64,000 bases of DNA from an uncultured Microbulbifer sp. (GCF_947504145.1 NZ_CANNGQ010000001.1:1176737-1240736); one strand, 5' to 3'; shown: positions 34,769-43,463, counted from the stretch's first letter. Made by a program: numbers and translations. The notes: generated from the sequence alone by a model not told the origin.

Positions 34769-36181
34769 TTAATTTTTAGCTCGGCCATAAATATCATTAA
34801 ATCGCTCAATATCATCCTCCCCCAAATAGCTTCCACTTTGTACTTCGATTATCTCAAGGGGAAGTAAACCCGGGTTAGTTAGGCGGTGTTTCACTCCAAT
34901 CGGGATATACACGCTCTCATTCTCGGAGAGCAAAATTTCCTCTTCATCACGCTGAACAACGGCAGTACCAGATACGACAACCCAATGCTCCGCTCGGTGA
35001 AGGTGCATCTGCAATGATAGACTCGCTCCTGGATTTACAGTGATGCGTTTTACCTGAAATCGCTCACCATTACCGATTGAGTCGTATTTACCCCACGGAC
35101 GAGCGACTTCTCGGTGAATTTCGTGCTCGTCGCGACCAGCTAAGCTGATTTTTCTGACGATGGCCTTTACTTCCTGACAACGACTTTTAGGCGCAACTAG
35201 CGTGGCGTTCTTGGTGTCAACAACGACTAGATCTTCAATACCAACCGCCGCAACCAGATGATCTTCGCCAAACACCAGGGAATTCTTGCAATCTTCCATG
35301 ATGACATCACCGAGGGCAACATTACCCTGCTCATCTTTATCTAGTGCTTCCCAAAGCGAAGGCCACGAACCCACGTCAGACCACCCACAAGCCAGAGGAA
35401 TCACAAAACCTCGGCTTGTCTTCTCCATCAAGGCATAGTCGATGCTGTCTGCCGGAATAGCGTTGATATCGTCCAGGTTAAGCTTTATGAAATCGCTTTC
35501 TATTTTGGCATTATCCATCGCTTTAACAGAAGCGCGATAAATCTCGGGCGCATGCTCAGCTAACTCGTCAATCAGGTTTCGTAGGGAGAACAGGAACATG
35601 CCTGCATTCCAGTAGTACTCACCACTCTCGATATATTTTGTGGCAGTTTCTTTATTCGGCTTTTCGACGAATTGCGTGATTGGGCAAATATCCTCTACTT
35701 CGCCGGCGGCTTTTTGGATATAGCCATACCCCGTTTCCGGTGCGGTAGGGACGATACCGAACGTTACTAGTCCACCATTATTCGACGCCTGCAGGCCAAT
35801 GTCGACCGCACGGTGAAATTCTTCTACGACTTCCAACAGGTGGTCCGCCGGTAGCACCAACAAATTGGTTGACTTGTTTTGACTAGCGGCGACGAGTGCG
35901 GCAAATGCAATTGCCGGCGCGGTATTACGGCCCACAGGCTCGGTAATCATTGTGAAAGACTCGAAGCCGATTTCCTGCGCCTGTTGCGCAACCATAAAAC
36001 GGTGGGCCTCATTACAGACAATAACCGGTTTCTCATATCCCCTAACCCGCTCCAACGTTTGCTGCAGCATTGTTTGCTCACCAGTGAGGCTCAGCAATTG
36101 TTTAGGAAGCATTTTGCGAGACTTTGGCCAGAGCCGGGTTCCGGCGCCTCCGCAAAGAATAACGGGGGTAATACTCGTCAT
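34769..36181 (-). CDS. manC: Mannose-1-phosphate guanylyltransferase / mannose-6-phosphate isomerase
   Basis: Bifunctional type II enzyme that makes mannose 6-phosphate from fructose 6-phosphate and GDP-mannose from mannose 1-phosphate. The nucleotidyltransferase half starts ITPVILCGGAGTRLWPKSR with FVEKPNKETA and EYYWNAGMFLF; the C-terminal cupin has VNPGASLSLQMHLHRAEHWV and VYIPIGVKHRLTNPG, the metal site of the isomerase. Start ATG 36181 has GAGAAG six bases upstream and gives 470 aa. GDP-mannose can feed mannosyl- or, after further steps, fucosyl- or rhamnosyl-transferases; no such converting genes are in the window. It marks the right edge of the polysaccharide island, 21 bp from nadK. 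Confidence 0.96.
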   Translation of the reverse strand: MTSITPVILCGGAGTRLWPKSRKMLPKQLLSLTGEQTMLQQTLERVRGYEKPVIVCNEAHRFMVAQQAQEIGFESFTMITEPVGRNTAPAIAFAALVAASQNKSTNLLVLPADHLLEVVEEFHRAVDIGLQASNNGGLVTFGIVPTAPETGYGYIQKAAGEVEDICPITQFVEKPNKETATKYIESGEYYWNAGMFLFSLRNLIDELAEHAPEIYRASVKAMDNAKIESDFIKLNLDDINAIPADSIDYALMEKTSRGFVIPLACGWSDVGSWPSLWEALDKDEQGNVALGDVIMEDCKNSLVFGEDHLVAAVGIEDLVVVDTKNATLVAPKSRCQEVKAIVRKISLAGRDEHEIHREVARPWGKYDSIGNGERFQVKRITVNPGASLSLQMHLHRAEHWVVVSGTAVVQRDEEEILLSENESVYIPIGVKHRLTNPGLLPLEIIEVQSGSYLGEDDIERFNDIYGRAKN

Positions 36182-36202
36182 TAGTCTTCTCACTTCTTGG
36201 AA

Positions 36203-37075
36203 TTAGTTGTTTTGCCAGTTCAACTTGGAGCGGCAGGTCTCGTAAAAATTGTGATCAATCGGATGGATGAGCGTGAGCCGGTGCGGCTTCTTATGGATAC
36301 GAATAACATCTCCCGGCTCAGTAATGACCTGATCATGGCCATCACAGGTAACGTAAGAATGTGTCGTATTGTGTTGACCTACTACAATTTTGAATTCGCT
36401 GCTGCCTTCAACCACAATCGGCCGGCTGCTGAGAGTGTGTGGGTTCATGGGGACAACCGCGATCGCATCCAGTTTCGGATGCATGATGGGGCCACCACCA
36501 GAGAGCGCATACGCGGTTGACCCAGTTGGAGTGGAAACAATCAACCCGTCTGAACGCTGGGTATAAACAAACTGCCCATCAATAAACAGATCGAACTCAA
36601 TCATGCGAATGTATTCACCCGGGTGAATAACCACGTCGTTTAACGATGATCCTTTACCTATCGGTTTGCCTTCGCGGGTGACCGACATGTCGAGTAGAAA
36701 GCGGCTTTCGGCCATATATTTGCCGGAAAGGACTTCACCTACTTTCTGTTCAATTTCATCTGGAGTGATATCAGTCAGGAAACCGAGGCGACCACGGTTG
36801 ATCCCCAGGAGGGGGACACTGAATTTAGCAAGGGCACGTGCTGCCCCAAGAAGACTGCCGTCACCGCCGACTACGATCACGAGGTCGCAGAGTTCGCCAA
36901 GTTTGTCTTTGCTGGAGACACGGGCGTTGTGATCGACTACGTCATTCGCTGTATTTTTTTCGAGCACTACGGAATAGCCTTCGCGCTCTAGAAACGCCAT
37001 CAGGCGCTTGAGCGAGAGGACTGCGCTTTCGCTTTCGGTTCGTCCTATCAAGCCGATATTCTGAAATTCCGACAC
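36203..37075 (-). CDS. nadK: NAD kinase
   Basis: A 290-aa ATP-dependent NAD kinase making NADP. It has the family motifs VIVVGGDGSLLGAAR (GGDG near residue 72), LLGINRGRLGFLTDI, LNDVVIHPGEYIRMIEF, SDGLIVSTPTGSTAYALSGGGPI and a C-terminal HSYVTCDGHDQV. The start is a GTG at 37075 with GGAGGAGCG upstream. The gene is on the same strand as manC but its GC content is typical of the core genome, so it probably marks the island's boundary. It lies 235 bp from the end of an operon with a NAD-degrading type RES toxin; whether this matters is not known. Confidence 0.96.
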   Translation of the reverse strand: MSEFQNIGLIGRTESESAVLSLKRLMAFLEREGYSVVLEKNTANDVVDHNARVSSKDKLGELCDLVIVVGGDGSLLGAARALAKFSVPLLGINRGRLGFLTDITPDEIEQKVGEVLSGKYMAESRFLLDMSVTREGKPIGKGSSLNDVVIHPGEYIRMIEFDLFIDGQFVYTQRSDGLIVSTPTGSTAYALSGGGPIMHPKLDAIAVVPMNPHTLSSRPIVVEGSSEFKIVVGQHNTTHSYVTCDGHDQVITEPGDVIRIHKKPHRLTLIHPIDHNFYETCRSKLNWQNN

Positions 37076-37310
37076 CGCTCCTCCAAGGTGCCCGAATTTG
37101 GGCAGTGCTGCTTGTTCTTCTCACTATCTTCGGCAAGCGTGCAACGCGCGTCCGATTCTTACTGGCTAGATCCCATCTATTCGTGCCAGAACTGACAGTT
37201 GATTATGCCTGAGGAGGTAAGACGAGTCGAACATGGATTAGGAACGAAGCTGTCTGGAAAGTCGGTAATTTGTCTCATTTTTAAGCGGTGATTTAACAAT
37301 CAAAATTCGC

Positions 37311-38255
37311 TTAATTATTCGTCAGGCCTCTTTTACCCTGCACACCGCCTGTGTGCAGTATGAGTATGTTTTTTTGGCGCTTATTTTCCTCGTTGAAAGG
37401 CTCGGCGGCGCAATGTGTCAGGGCAGACATGAGTTTTGCACCGTAAACGTGATCAAGTGCTAGTTTTTCTTTTCGCTCACTCTCAGTCATGGTTTGCCGC
37501 AAGCTTTCGCTGACCCGCCCGTAACCGCCATGGTGCCCCCCCAGAATCAAATCTACTTTACTCTGATCTTCAACCTGATCTGCCCATTTTTTGATCTCCA
37601 ATCGAATGCCCGGCTCATCTCTCACCACCGCAACACCGGTAACGCTTGTAGTTTGCGGTAGTACACTCGCAAGGGCGCCCGCTGTGAGGCCGGTGCCACA
37701 AGGCAACCAGCACTCGTCAAAGATCACCGGGGCTGTCTCGGTTATGATTCGACCTAATAATTGAACACCTCTGCCCCCTTCGCTGTTCGCGCCGCCTTCT
37801 GGCACAAACCAGCTGGAATCCGGATCGAAACCAATTGGCTCAAGAAATTCCGCTTGGTGCCGATTGCGGTATTCCTTTCGGGAAATAAACCGCAACACCA
37901 TCCCAAACCGCTCCGCGTCCTGCAGCATGGCACTCAGCTTCGGCGGCCGCTCACCGCGGATGATACCGATGGTTTTGAACCCAAACCGCTGCCCTGCCGC
38001 GGCGGTGGCGTGTATATGATTTGACCAGGCACCGCCGCAGGTGACGATGGTGTCTTTACCTTGCTTTCTGGCTTCCAGCAGGTTGTAGATCAGCTTATAG
38101 GCTTTGTTGCCAGAGATCAGCGGGTCGATGAGGTCGTCGCGGCGGATCCAGACGTTCAGGCCCGGGAACAGGTCGGAGTGGATCTGTTGGTACGGGATAT
38201 TTCTGGCGGCCTCGGTGAAGTGTTCGAGGCTCAGTTCGGTGAGGTAGCGGATCAT
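37311..38255 (-). CDS. PLP-dependent ACC deaminase / D-cysteine desulfhydrase family enzyme
   Basis: A 314-aa fold-type II PLP enzyme. It has DDLIDPLISGNKAYKLIYNL with the PLP-lysine in GNKAYKL, VTCGGAWSNHIHATAAAG for the phosphate and substrate sites, and LPCGTGLTAGAL near the C-terminus. Members deaminate 1-aminocyclopropane-1-carboxylate or desulfurate D-cysteine; the sequence alone does not decide between these. The start overlaps the stop of the RES toxin gene by 4 bp, so it is the third gene of an antitoxin-toxin-PLP enzyme operon. The stop at 37311 is followed by 235 bp with no gene. Confidence 0.88.
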   Translation of the reverse strand: MIRYLTELSLEHFTEAARNIPYQQIHSDLFPGLNVWIRRDDLIDPLISGNKAYKLIYNLLEARKQGKDTIVTCGGAWSNHIHATAAAGQRFGFKTIGIIRGERPPKLSAMLQDAERFGMVLRFISRKEYRNRHQAEFLEPIGFDPDSSWFVPEGGANSEGGRGVQLLGRIITETAPVIFDECWLPCGTGLTAGALASVLPQTTSVTGVAVVRDEPGIRLEIKKWADQVEDQSKVDLILGGHHGGYGRVSESLRQTMTESERKEKLALDHVYGAKLMSALTHCAAEPFNEENKRQKNILILHTGGVQGKRGLTNN

Positions 38256-39034
38256 GCGGGCTGTGGTAGTTCCCCGGAGGTCAGAAATGCATCTCTGGAA
38301 AAACTGACGGTATCCACACCGTTGCCGGATTTCACCAGAAAGGTGATCCCTTCTTTTGTGGACTCAGCGGTGACTTCAGCTTCAATGGTGGGCGGGCGGC
38401 GGAGGAGTGCTCGGGGGTCAAACAGTGCGACGTTGGTACCCTCCCCGCCATTTACCGGCAGTTGGGCTATACCGGCGCTCAGTGCACGGGCCGAAGGGGA
38501 TTCCAGGCCATGGATTTCGCACTCCCTCAATTGGGCACCCAGTTGCTGACAAAACGCGTATTCCGATGGGTGAGTGAGTTGCAGCCAATACTCTTGCCAT
38601 TGCTCACTTTGCAGGCGCACACCCGGGTTGGCGCAGTATTTGGCTGAAAATACCTGATGATAGCTGGTGATCGGGTTGGCCGGTGGTACTTCCATGTCGT
38701 TCAGAAACAGGAGGCGATAGTAGGCGGCCTCGGAAAGTACGGTGGGAATGGTTTTACTGCCGTAGAAGATGCCGCTTTCTGCGGTACCACCGAAGCGGGA
38801 GCCCCAGGGTAAAGGTGGGTAGCGGAACGGGGTGGCGAGCAGGTAGTGCAGGTCTTCGCTCCCCGGGAGCCTCGCGGGCTTGCTTTGTTCCAGCAGGTTT
38901 TCCAGGACCTCCTGCTTTTGCAGGCTGTCTACTAGGCTTCTGGTGGCAACCTCTTCCTGAGATTCGATAATGCGATACAGGCGACCAATCAGGCGCGTGG
39001 AGCTTGCGCGGACTCTATCACGCAGGTCGATCAC
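38252..39034 (-). CDS. RES-domain toxin (NAD-degrading type)
   Basis: A 260-aa RES-domain protein. The RES core runs through RYPPLPWGSRFGGTAESGIF and YGSKTIPTVLSEAAYYR, with the conserved Arg80, Tyr91 and Glu102 arrangement (R..G.....(L/F)Y......T.L.E). Studied RES toxins break down NAD+ (phosphorolysis or hydrolysis) and stop growth; the Xre partner neutralises them. The gene has a 4-bp overlap with the antitoxin before it and with the PLP enzyme after it. A REP-like stretch may underlie residues 48-62, but this is weak. Compared with the core RES domain, the protein has an extended N-terminal helical part. Confidence 0.85.
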   Translation of the reverse strand: MIDLRDRVRASSTRLIGRLYRIIESQEEVATRSLVDSLQKQEVLENLLEQSKPARLPGSEDLHYLLATPFRYPPLPWGSRFGGTAESGIFYGSKTIPTVLSEAAYYRLLFLNDMEVPPANPITSYHQVFSAKYCANPGVRLQSEQWQEYWLQLTHPSEYAFCQQLGAQLRECEIHGLESPSARALSAGIAQLPVNGGEGTNVALFDPRALLRRPPTIEAEVTAESTKEGITFLVKSGNGVDTVSFSRDAFLTSGELPQPA

Positions 39035-39393
39035 ACCTTGCCCCGCATGGCATCCAGGTAGGTGACGATACGTACCAGTCCATCAATACGATGAGCCAGC
39101 TCTTTAGGGATACCATTCAGTGCCCGGTTGGCGGTGGCGAACCAGGTCTTGGCGCCCTCTTCCCCGCCCATCAATACGAAGGCGGAGCGGTAGGCTCGCA
39201 CCAACAGCAGGGCCAGCTGGCCTTCGGCGCTTTGGGGGGCGAGCCCACTTCTGCGACGGAGGGTGCGGTCATCCAGGTGGATGATATCGCTGAGTTCTTT
39301 CTTTTTCAGGCCCAGGTGGCTGGCGGTGCTGAGCGTGGCCTCCAGCAGGACCTGGTCTTCGGTGGGCTGTGGGGTATGGGCGGGGTTGGCCAT
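39031..39393 (-). CDS. Antitoxin of the Xre/MbcA/ParS family
   Basis: A 120-aa antitoxin. The N-terminal HTH-like part is LGLKKKELSDIIHLDDRTLRRR and the C-terminal toxin-binding domain has ALLLVRAYRSAFVLMGGEEGAKTW and ALNGIPKEL, the MbcA/ParS/Xre pattern that pairs with RES toxins. The start ATG 39393 (MANPAHTPQP) has a perfect GGAGG site four bases upstream; an in-frame GTG at 39435 would add 14 residues. The antitoxin comes first in the operon as usual and probably represses its own promoter. Translationally coupled to the toxin (4-bp overlap). Confidence 0.88.
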   Translation of the reverse strand: MANPAHTPQPTEDQVLLEATLSTASHLGLKKKELSDIIHLDDRTLRRRSGLAPQSAEGQLALLLVRAYRSAFVLMGGEEGAKTWFATANRALNGIPKELAHRIDGLVRIVTYLDAMRGKV

Positions 39394-39504
39394 TTTGCCT
39401 CCAGGCTTGATTCTTGAAGAAAACCTATGGGACACATGACCTAAATATATTCAACTTTCGGACATAAGGCAACATTGATGAGCGTGCGAGCTGGAGAGTT
39501 TCAC

Positions 39505-39552
39505 ATATACGAAAAAGGCCCTGTTCTTTCGAACAGGGCCTTTTTCGTATAT
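39505..39552 (-). terminator. Perfect 22-bp palindrome, terminator of the Val-Asp tRNA transcript
   Basis: Two exact 22-base arms (39505-39526 and 39531-39552) with a 4-base loop. The core GGCCCTGTTC / GAACAGGGCC is followed by TTTTT on the minus strand, as expected for a terminator of the tRNA genes; it is symmetric, so it should work on both strands. The outer base of the right arm is the first base of the tRNA-Asp CCA end. Confidence 0.9.
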
Positions 39553-39628
39553 GGCGGACCGGACGGGACTCGAACCCGCGACCTCCGGCGTGACAGGCCG
39601 GCATTCTAACCAACTGAACTACCGGTCC
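39552..39628 (-). tRNA. tRNA-Asp (anticodon GTC)
   Basis: The minus strand folds as a 77-nt tRNA with 7-bp acceptor stem GGACCGG/CCGGTCC, discriminator G and encoded CCA. The anticodon loop CTGTCAC gives GTC. The T arm has GGTTCGAGTCC. Closely similar to E. coli tRNA-Asp. It is followed at once by a strong palindromic terminator. Confidence 0.97.
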
Positions 39629-39676
39629 GCGGTAGTGCATCTCTCGGTTCAACTCTTACCAGGTAAGAGTGAGAGA

Positions 39677-39752
39677 TGGTGGGTGGTACAGGGGTCGAAC
39701 CTGTGACCTACGCCTTGTAAGGGCGCCGCTCTACCAACTGAGCTAACCACCC
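39677..39752 (-). tRNA. tRNA-Val (anticodon TAC)
   Basis: A 76-nt tRNA on the minus strand: acceptor stem GGGTGGT/ACCACCC, discriminator A, encoded CCA, anticodon loop CTTACAA giving TAC, T arm GGTTCGACCCC. It lies 48 bp before tRNA-Asp and is probably cotranscribed with it. Confidence 0.97.
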
Positions 39753-39864
39753 ACATCGGTAACTTCTTATCGAAGGTTTCCGTTTTTGCTCTGGGCTTGT
39801 CCCCCGAGAGCGAGGCGCATGTTACCGGACTGTAGTTTTGTGTCAACAAAAATGACGCCAAAAA

Positions 39865-42276
39865 TTACAAATTATTTTCAGCCGCATCCGGGTCTTCGAC
39901 GGAGACCGGTGTGGGTTGAATTTCTTCTGTTTCTGGCTCTGCGTCCTGTGCGAATTCAGCAGGAAGTTGCCGATAATCTGCGCCCACCGGGTGCCCGGCG
40001 ATAATGACGTCGCCACCGTGCTGGAACAACTGATCCTTGGGGCGACCGGTATCCGGCGCGTTGTAGTTACACACGCCCTGCGGAAAAATTCGGCGCAGAT
40101 CGTCAACCCGTTCAACGACCGCTGCGGTCGCGTGGCCGTAGGTATCTTTGGCCACCGCACGCTCAATCGGCTGCAGCGCACATTTAAAAACATCGCCAGT
40201 AATCGGGGCGCCAGCCATCTGGCGCGGTGTGCTGTAAATCGGATACTCCTGCATACAGGCACCGTCAGACTTGTGATTCCACTTGCCATTCCAGACACTC
40301 GGACCGGCGGCGAGTACGTTCCCATTTTTATCAAAACAACGGTCGGTTGCCTCTACCGGTTTGTTCCCTGCCACGCCCAGCTCAGGGTGCTCGACAATTT
40401 TTTGCATCCAGTGATCAATGATGTCCAGCGCTTCGTCAATTGGGTTGTAGCCTTTGTGGCTCATCCAGATTAATTGATTGTCTGCATGCCCCCGTGCACG
40501 ACGAATACGCTCTCTGCTGGAGAAAGATGCAAGGCTGTGGTGCATGTCCAGCTCGCCTTCGAGGTAGTGACGAACATCGACAATCGGGATTTCTACATCC
40601 CCCAGGAAGACATGGCCGGAACGATAGATCCCCTCGATGGCTTCAACACTGGCGACATTTCTTGGTGCCGGGTTGTCGAGGCTACCCAGGTTCATGTTGT
40701 GTTCGCTCCAGATGGAGAGCTCCATCGGAAAAATATCCCCGTTCATAAACCAGAGCTTTTCTCCGCCCTGCTCTGTAGGGTCTTTCCAACCGCCGATGGT
40801 GGCGTTCAGACGCAGAAATTCATCCACGCTGATGTGGCCTTGCTTAAGAGCATCCAGGCCGTACTGCACACCCTGATTATCCCAGGCACTGTTGGCATAG
40901 CCATTCTGGTCGGCACCGTAGAAATCCCGCAGATCTTCCCAGTGCGACCAGTGTGTATTTTTGGCAACGGGGTCAGCGAAGCTTTTGCTGAAGTGCACAA
41001 AGTTCGGGTTGTTGACCAGTGGCACCAGGCCGCGCCATCCCTGCACACATTCGGAGGCACCATTGGCAGTTGCGCGATAGCGACCGTCAAACAGGGCGGC
41101 GGCGTTTTCCAGAATTTTAAAGCGGTGGTCGAACTCTTCCTTGGTCGCCAGACCGATAACGGCCTCGCGCTCAGAAACATCCCGCCAGCGGGGATCTTCC
41201 GCAGCCACCACGTCAAAGAAATATTCCAGCGGCTCGCAGTCAAACACGTAAATGGTCTGGCTCACCATGTCCGGGTAGGAATACAGAGGAAGTGCGGCAT
41301 CCAAAACGCCGGGGGCATTCTGTGCGAGCAAGTATTGCTGGATCGCGCCACCAGACCCACCGATACCGACGGTATAGAGCGGTTCTGAATAAAGTGCGGA
41401 AAACTGTTTTTTCAACCGGCGGGCGGTGTCTTCGGCGAGCCAGATGTTGTAGTGGTTACTGGTCTGATTGGCCGTGGAATATACCACCGCATAGCCCCGC
41501 GCAAGCTGGTCTGCGCGACGATCGATGATCGACTTGCGTGCCATGTTGCCCTGCCTGCGACCAACGCCCACTCCGCCGCGAAACTGATAGATCAGCCGCT
41601 TGTTCCAATTGCTGGTGTTGGGTTTTTCCGTGGTCTCACCTTCGCCGCGCAGTGCGGCGATGGAATAGAAAAAGCGGTTAATGGTGCCCGTTTCAAGCCG
41701 CACCACAAAATCGGTGGTTTTGCCGTTGACGGTAACCTGATCAATATCGTTTTGCGCATCTTCCAGCGGATGGAACTGGCCATCGACGGTGCTGCGGTAG
41801 AAATACGAAACGGCGGTCGGGTGGCTGCAGTCGCGGCTGTAGCCGATCACCTCATCGGTTTTCTGACCATCTTCGTCCAGGGAAAATACGGGTACTCCCT
41901 CTTCGTTGTGGTTATCCACCATTGGCTGCTCGCCGGTCACCCGGTTTTCGCCACACAAAAATGGATAGGTAGACGGCCCGGCAAACAGCGTTTCTACTGG
42001 GCCGGTTTCACCAATGGCAATGGGGAAAGGAAAGTATTCCGTGGGGCGCCCGCTTTTACGCGGATGATCGCCGCGGTAAGCCTGCTGCGGAGCGTGATCC
42101 AGCGCACCGGCCGGCACACCGACTACCGGAGCTTTTGGCACCCCAGGGATTCTTGGCAGTTTCTCGTACACATACCAGCCGCCCAGGCCAAGAAGAATGA
42201 AAAATGAAGCTACCACTCCCGTCACTATCCGCCGTGTATTGAACCGGACAAACAGTTTCCGTGCGCTCCAAGCCAT
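39865..42276 (-). CDS. Large exported hydrolase-like protein, DUF6351-like
   Basis: An 803-aa protein with an N-terminal membrane anchor or signal (TGVVASFFILLGLGGWYVY, about 19-37) and a long extracytoplasmic part. The stretch TVGIGGSGGAIQQYLLAQNAP has the G-x-S-G-G form of an alpha/beta-hydrolase nucleophile elbow, preceded by ARGYAVVYSTANQTS. I associate the overall pattern (SHPTAVSYFYRST; GRRQGNMARKSI; GWRGLVPL; late ICADxxHP-like part absent) with the DUF6351 family from memory; the substrate is unknown. Six to eight Cys residues in the C-terminal half could form disulfides in the periplasm. It is monocistronic: tRNAs lie downstream and a 358-bp gap upstream. Confidence 0.6.
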   Translation of the reverse strand: MAWSARKLFVRFNTRRIVTGVVASFFILLGLGGWYVYEKLPRIPGVPKAPVVGVPAGALDHAPQQAYRGDHPRKSGRPTEYFPFPIAIGETGPVETLFAGPSTYPFLCGENRVTGEQPMVDNHNEEGVPVFSLDEDGQKTDEVIGYSRDCSHPTAVSYFYRSTVDGQFHPLEDAQNDIDQVTVNGKTTDFVVRLETGTINRFFYSIAALRGEGETTEKPNTSNWNKRLIYQFRGGVGVGRRQGNMARKSIIDRRADQLARGYAVVYSTANQTSNHYNIWLAEDTARRLKKQFSALYSEPLYTVGIGGSGGAIQQYLLAQNAPGVLDAALPLYSYPDMVSQTIYVFDCEPLEYFFDVVAAEDPRWRDVSEREAVIGLATKEEFDHRFKILENAAALFDGRYRATANGASECVQGWRGLVPLVNNPNFVHFSKSFADPVAKNTHWSHWEDLRDFYGADQNGYANSAWDNQGVQYGLDALKQGHISVDEFLRLNATIGGWKDPTEQGGEKLWFMNGDIFPMELSIWSEHNMNLGSLDNPAPRNVASVEAIEGIYRSGHVFLGDVEIPIVDVRHYLEGELDMHHSLASFSSRERIRRARGHADNQLIWMSHKGYNPIDEALDIIDHWMQKIVEHPELGVAGNKPVEATDRCFDKNGNVLAAGPSVWNGKWNHKSDGACMQEYPIYSTPRQMAGAPITGDVFKCALQPIERAVAKDTYGHATAAVVERVDDLRRIFPQGVCNYNAPDTGRPKDQLFQHGGDVIIAGHPVGADYRQLPAEFAQDAEPETEEIQPTPVSVEDPDAAENNL

Positions 42277-42634
42277 AGTCGCCTCCGTACGCGATGTATT
42301 CCCTATGCCACGCTCTCGTTACCTGAAACCGGCCGAATGGAGCGGGCACAGCAACAGTATATGTGGCGCCGGGAGAAGCGTCGGGGAGTTGGCGGAGGAG
42401 TTTACTTGAAGAGAAATTGTTGAAGGAATTGGGCGGTTGTTATTTGGGCCGGGATTGTGTGCAGGCGGAGGATAGGGATCCGAGTGTTGGGGATGGCAAG
42501 GGATTTTTTGCTGATGGGCAGGAGCTCGAGAGTATATCTTGTCGTCTTCGTCGGAGCCTGCTTGTAGACGAACCAGTCCGGGCGTGGAAAGGTTCGCCTG
42601 CAAGCAAGCTCCTACTCGTCGGGAGCGCGGTGGC
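42277..42634. other. Intergenic region between the DUF6351-like gene and cysC
   Basis: A 358-bp gap. Its right half holds an inverted pair of REP-like repeats (42546-42613) just beyond the cysC stop. The left part should hold the promoter of the DUF6351-like gene. I see no credible coding region; short frames here lack ribosome sites and family-like sequence. Confidence 0.5.
42551..42613. repeat. Inverted pair of REP-like elements downstream of cysC
   Basis: Two arms of about 22 bases, TCGGAGCCTGCTTGTAGACGAA and TTCGCCTGCAAGCAAGCTCCTA, are inverted relative to each other with 18 of 22 bases matching. The arrangement is that of a BIME (paired REPs) as in Pseudomonas. A related single REP occurs inside batD at 18510-18540. 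Probably an mRNA 3'-end stabiliser for cysC. Confidence 0.65.
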
Positions 42635-43258
42635 TTAGACGATGATGCCGCGCTCTTGCAGGGACTTGATGACGGCTTCTACTTCATCTTCGAGGCTCAT
42701 CTGGTCGGTGCGCAGGTGAAGCTCTGGCTTCACTGGAGCTTCGTAGGGGTCGTCGATGCCGGTAAAGCCACGGATTTCGCCGGCGCGGGCTTTCTTGTAC
42801 AGGCCTTTGGGGTCGCGCTCTTCGGCGGCTTCCAGGGAGCAGTCAATGAAGACTTCCATGAACTGCAGGTCACCCGCTTCGTGCATTTTGCGCACCTGAT
42901 CCCGATCTTCCGCGTACGGGCTGATGAAGCTGCTCAGTACCACTACGCCGGTATCGGCGAACAGCTTGGAGATCTCACCCACACGGCGGATATTTTCCTG
43001 GCGGTCTTCCGCGGAGAAACCCAGGTTGGAGTTGATGCCGAGACGAATGTTATCGCCATCCAGGCGATAGCTGAGTACACCGCGTGCAGCCAGCGCTTTT
43101 TCTACCGCAACCGCAACGGTGCTCTTGCCAGAGCCGGACAGGCCGGTAAACCACAGGGTGACACCCTTATGACCCAGCATTGCAGCACGGTCACCGCGAT
43201 TTACTTCGCCGTCATGCCAATGAACATTGGTTGCCTTACGCTCGACTACTTCAGTCAC
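42635..43258 (-). CDS. cysC: Adenylyl-sulfate (APS) kinase
   Basis: A 207-aa APS kinase, which phosphorylates adenylyl sulfate to PAPS. It starts [20 protein letters not shown], with the P-loop [31 protein letters not shown], and [15 protein letters not shown] plus a lid region with [27 protein letters not shown] can serve sulfate reduction or sulfotransferases. It stands alone here, without cysDN, so PAPS supply for the sulfotransferase gene at 31244-31981 is a possible additional role. A typical stand-alone size. It lies downstream of a tRNA cluster in the same direction. Confidence 0.96.
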   Translation of the reverse strand: MTEVVERKATNVHWHDGEVNRGDRAAMLGHKGVTLWFTGLSGSGKSTVAVAVEKALAARGVLSYRLDGDNIRLGINSNLGFSAEDRQENIRRVGEISKLFADTGVVVLSSFISPYAEDRDQVRKMHEAGDLQFMEVFIDCSLEAAEERDPKGLYKKARAGEIRGFTGIDDPYEAPVKPELHLRTDQMSLEDEVEAVIKSLQERGIIV

Positions 43259-43410
43259 TTTCTTCCCCTAAGTCTTGATTAGTAAAAGTATCAAATAATA
43301 AATACCAGCCAGTTCCGTGGCCGGAAAGACGATATAAGATGAGAACTGGCGCGCATTATCCTAGATCGCCCGGGTGCAGGTAAAGGCAACACATAGAACA
43401 ATAAAGCCCA

Positions 43411-43441
43411 AAAACCAAAAAACCCGGCATAAAGCCGGGTT
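43411..43441 (-). terminator. Rho-independent terminator of the tRNA cluster
   Basis: On the minus strand: AACCCGGC, a 5-base loop TTTAT, GCCGGGTT and then further T residues. It lies 23 bp past the tRNA-His CCA end. Confidence 0.88.
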
Positions 43442-43463
43442 ATCGGGACCAGAAGGTCAAATA

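Noticed and set aside
38865..38890. Third REP-like element within the RES toxin gene
   Set aside because: Only the GGAGCCT and CGGGCTTGC parts resemble the others; the palindrome is poor and the match could be chance.
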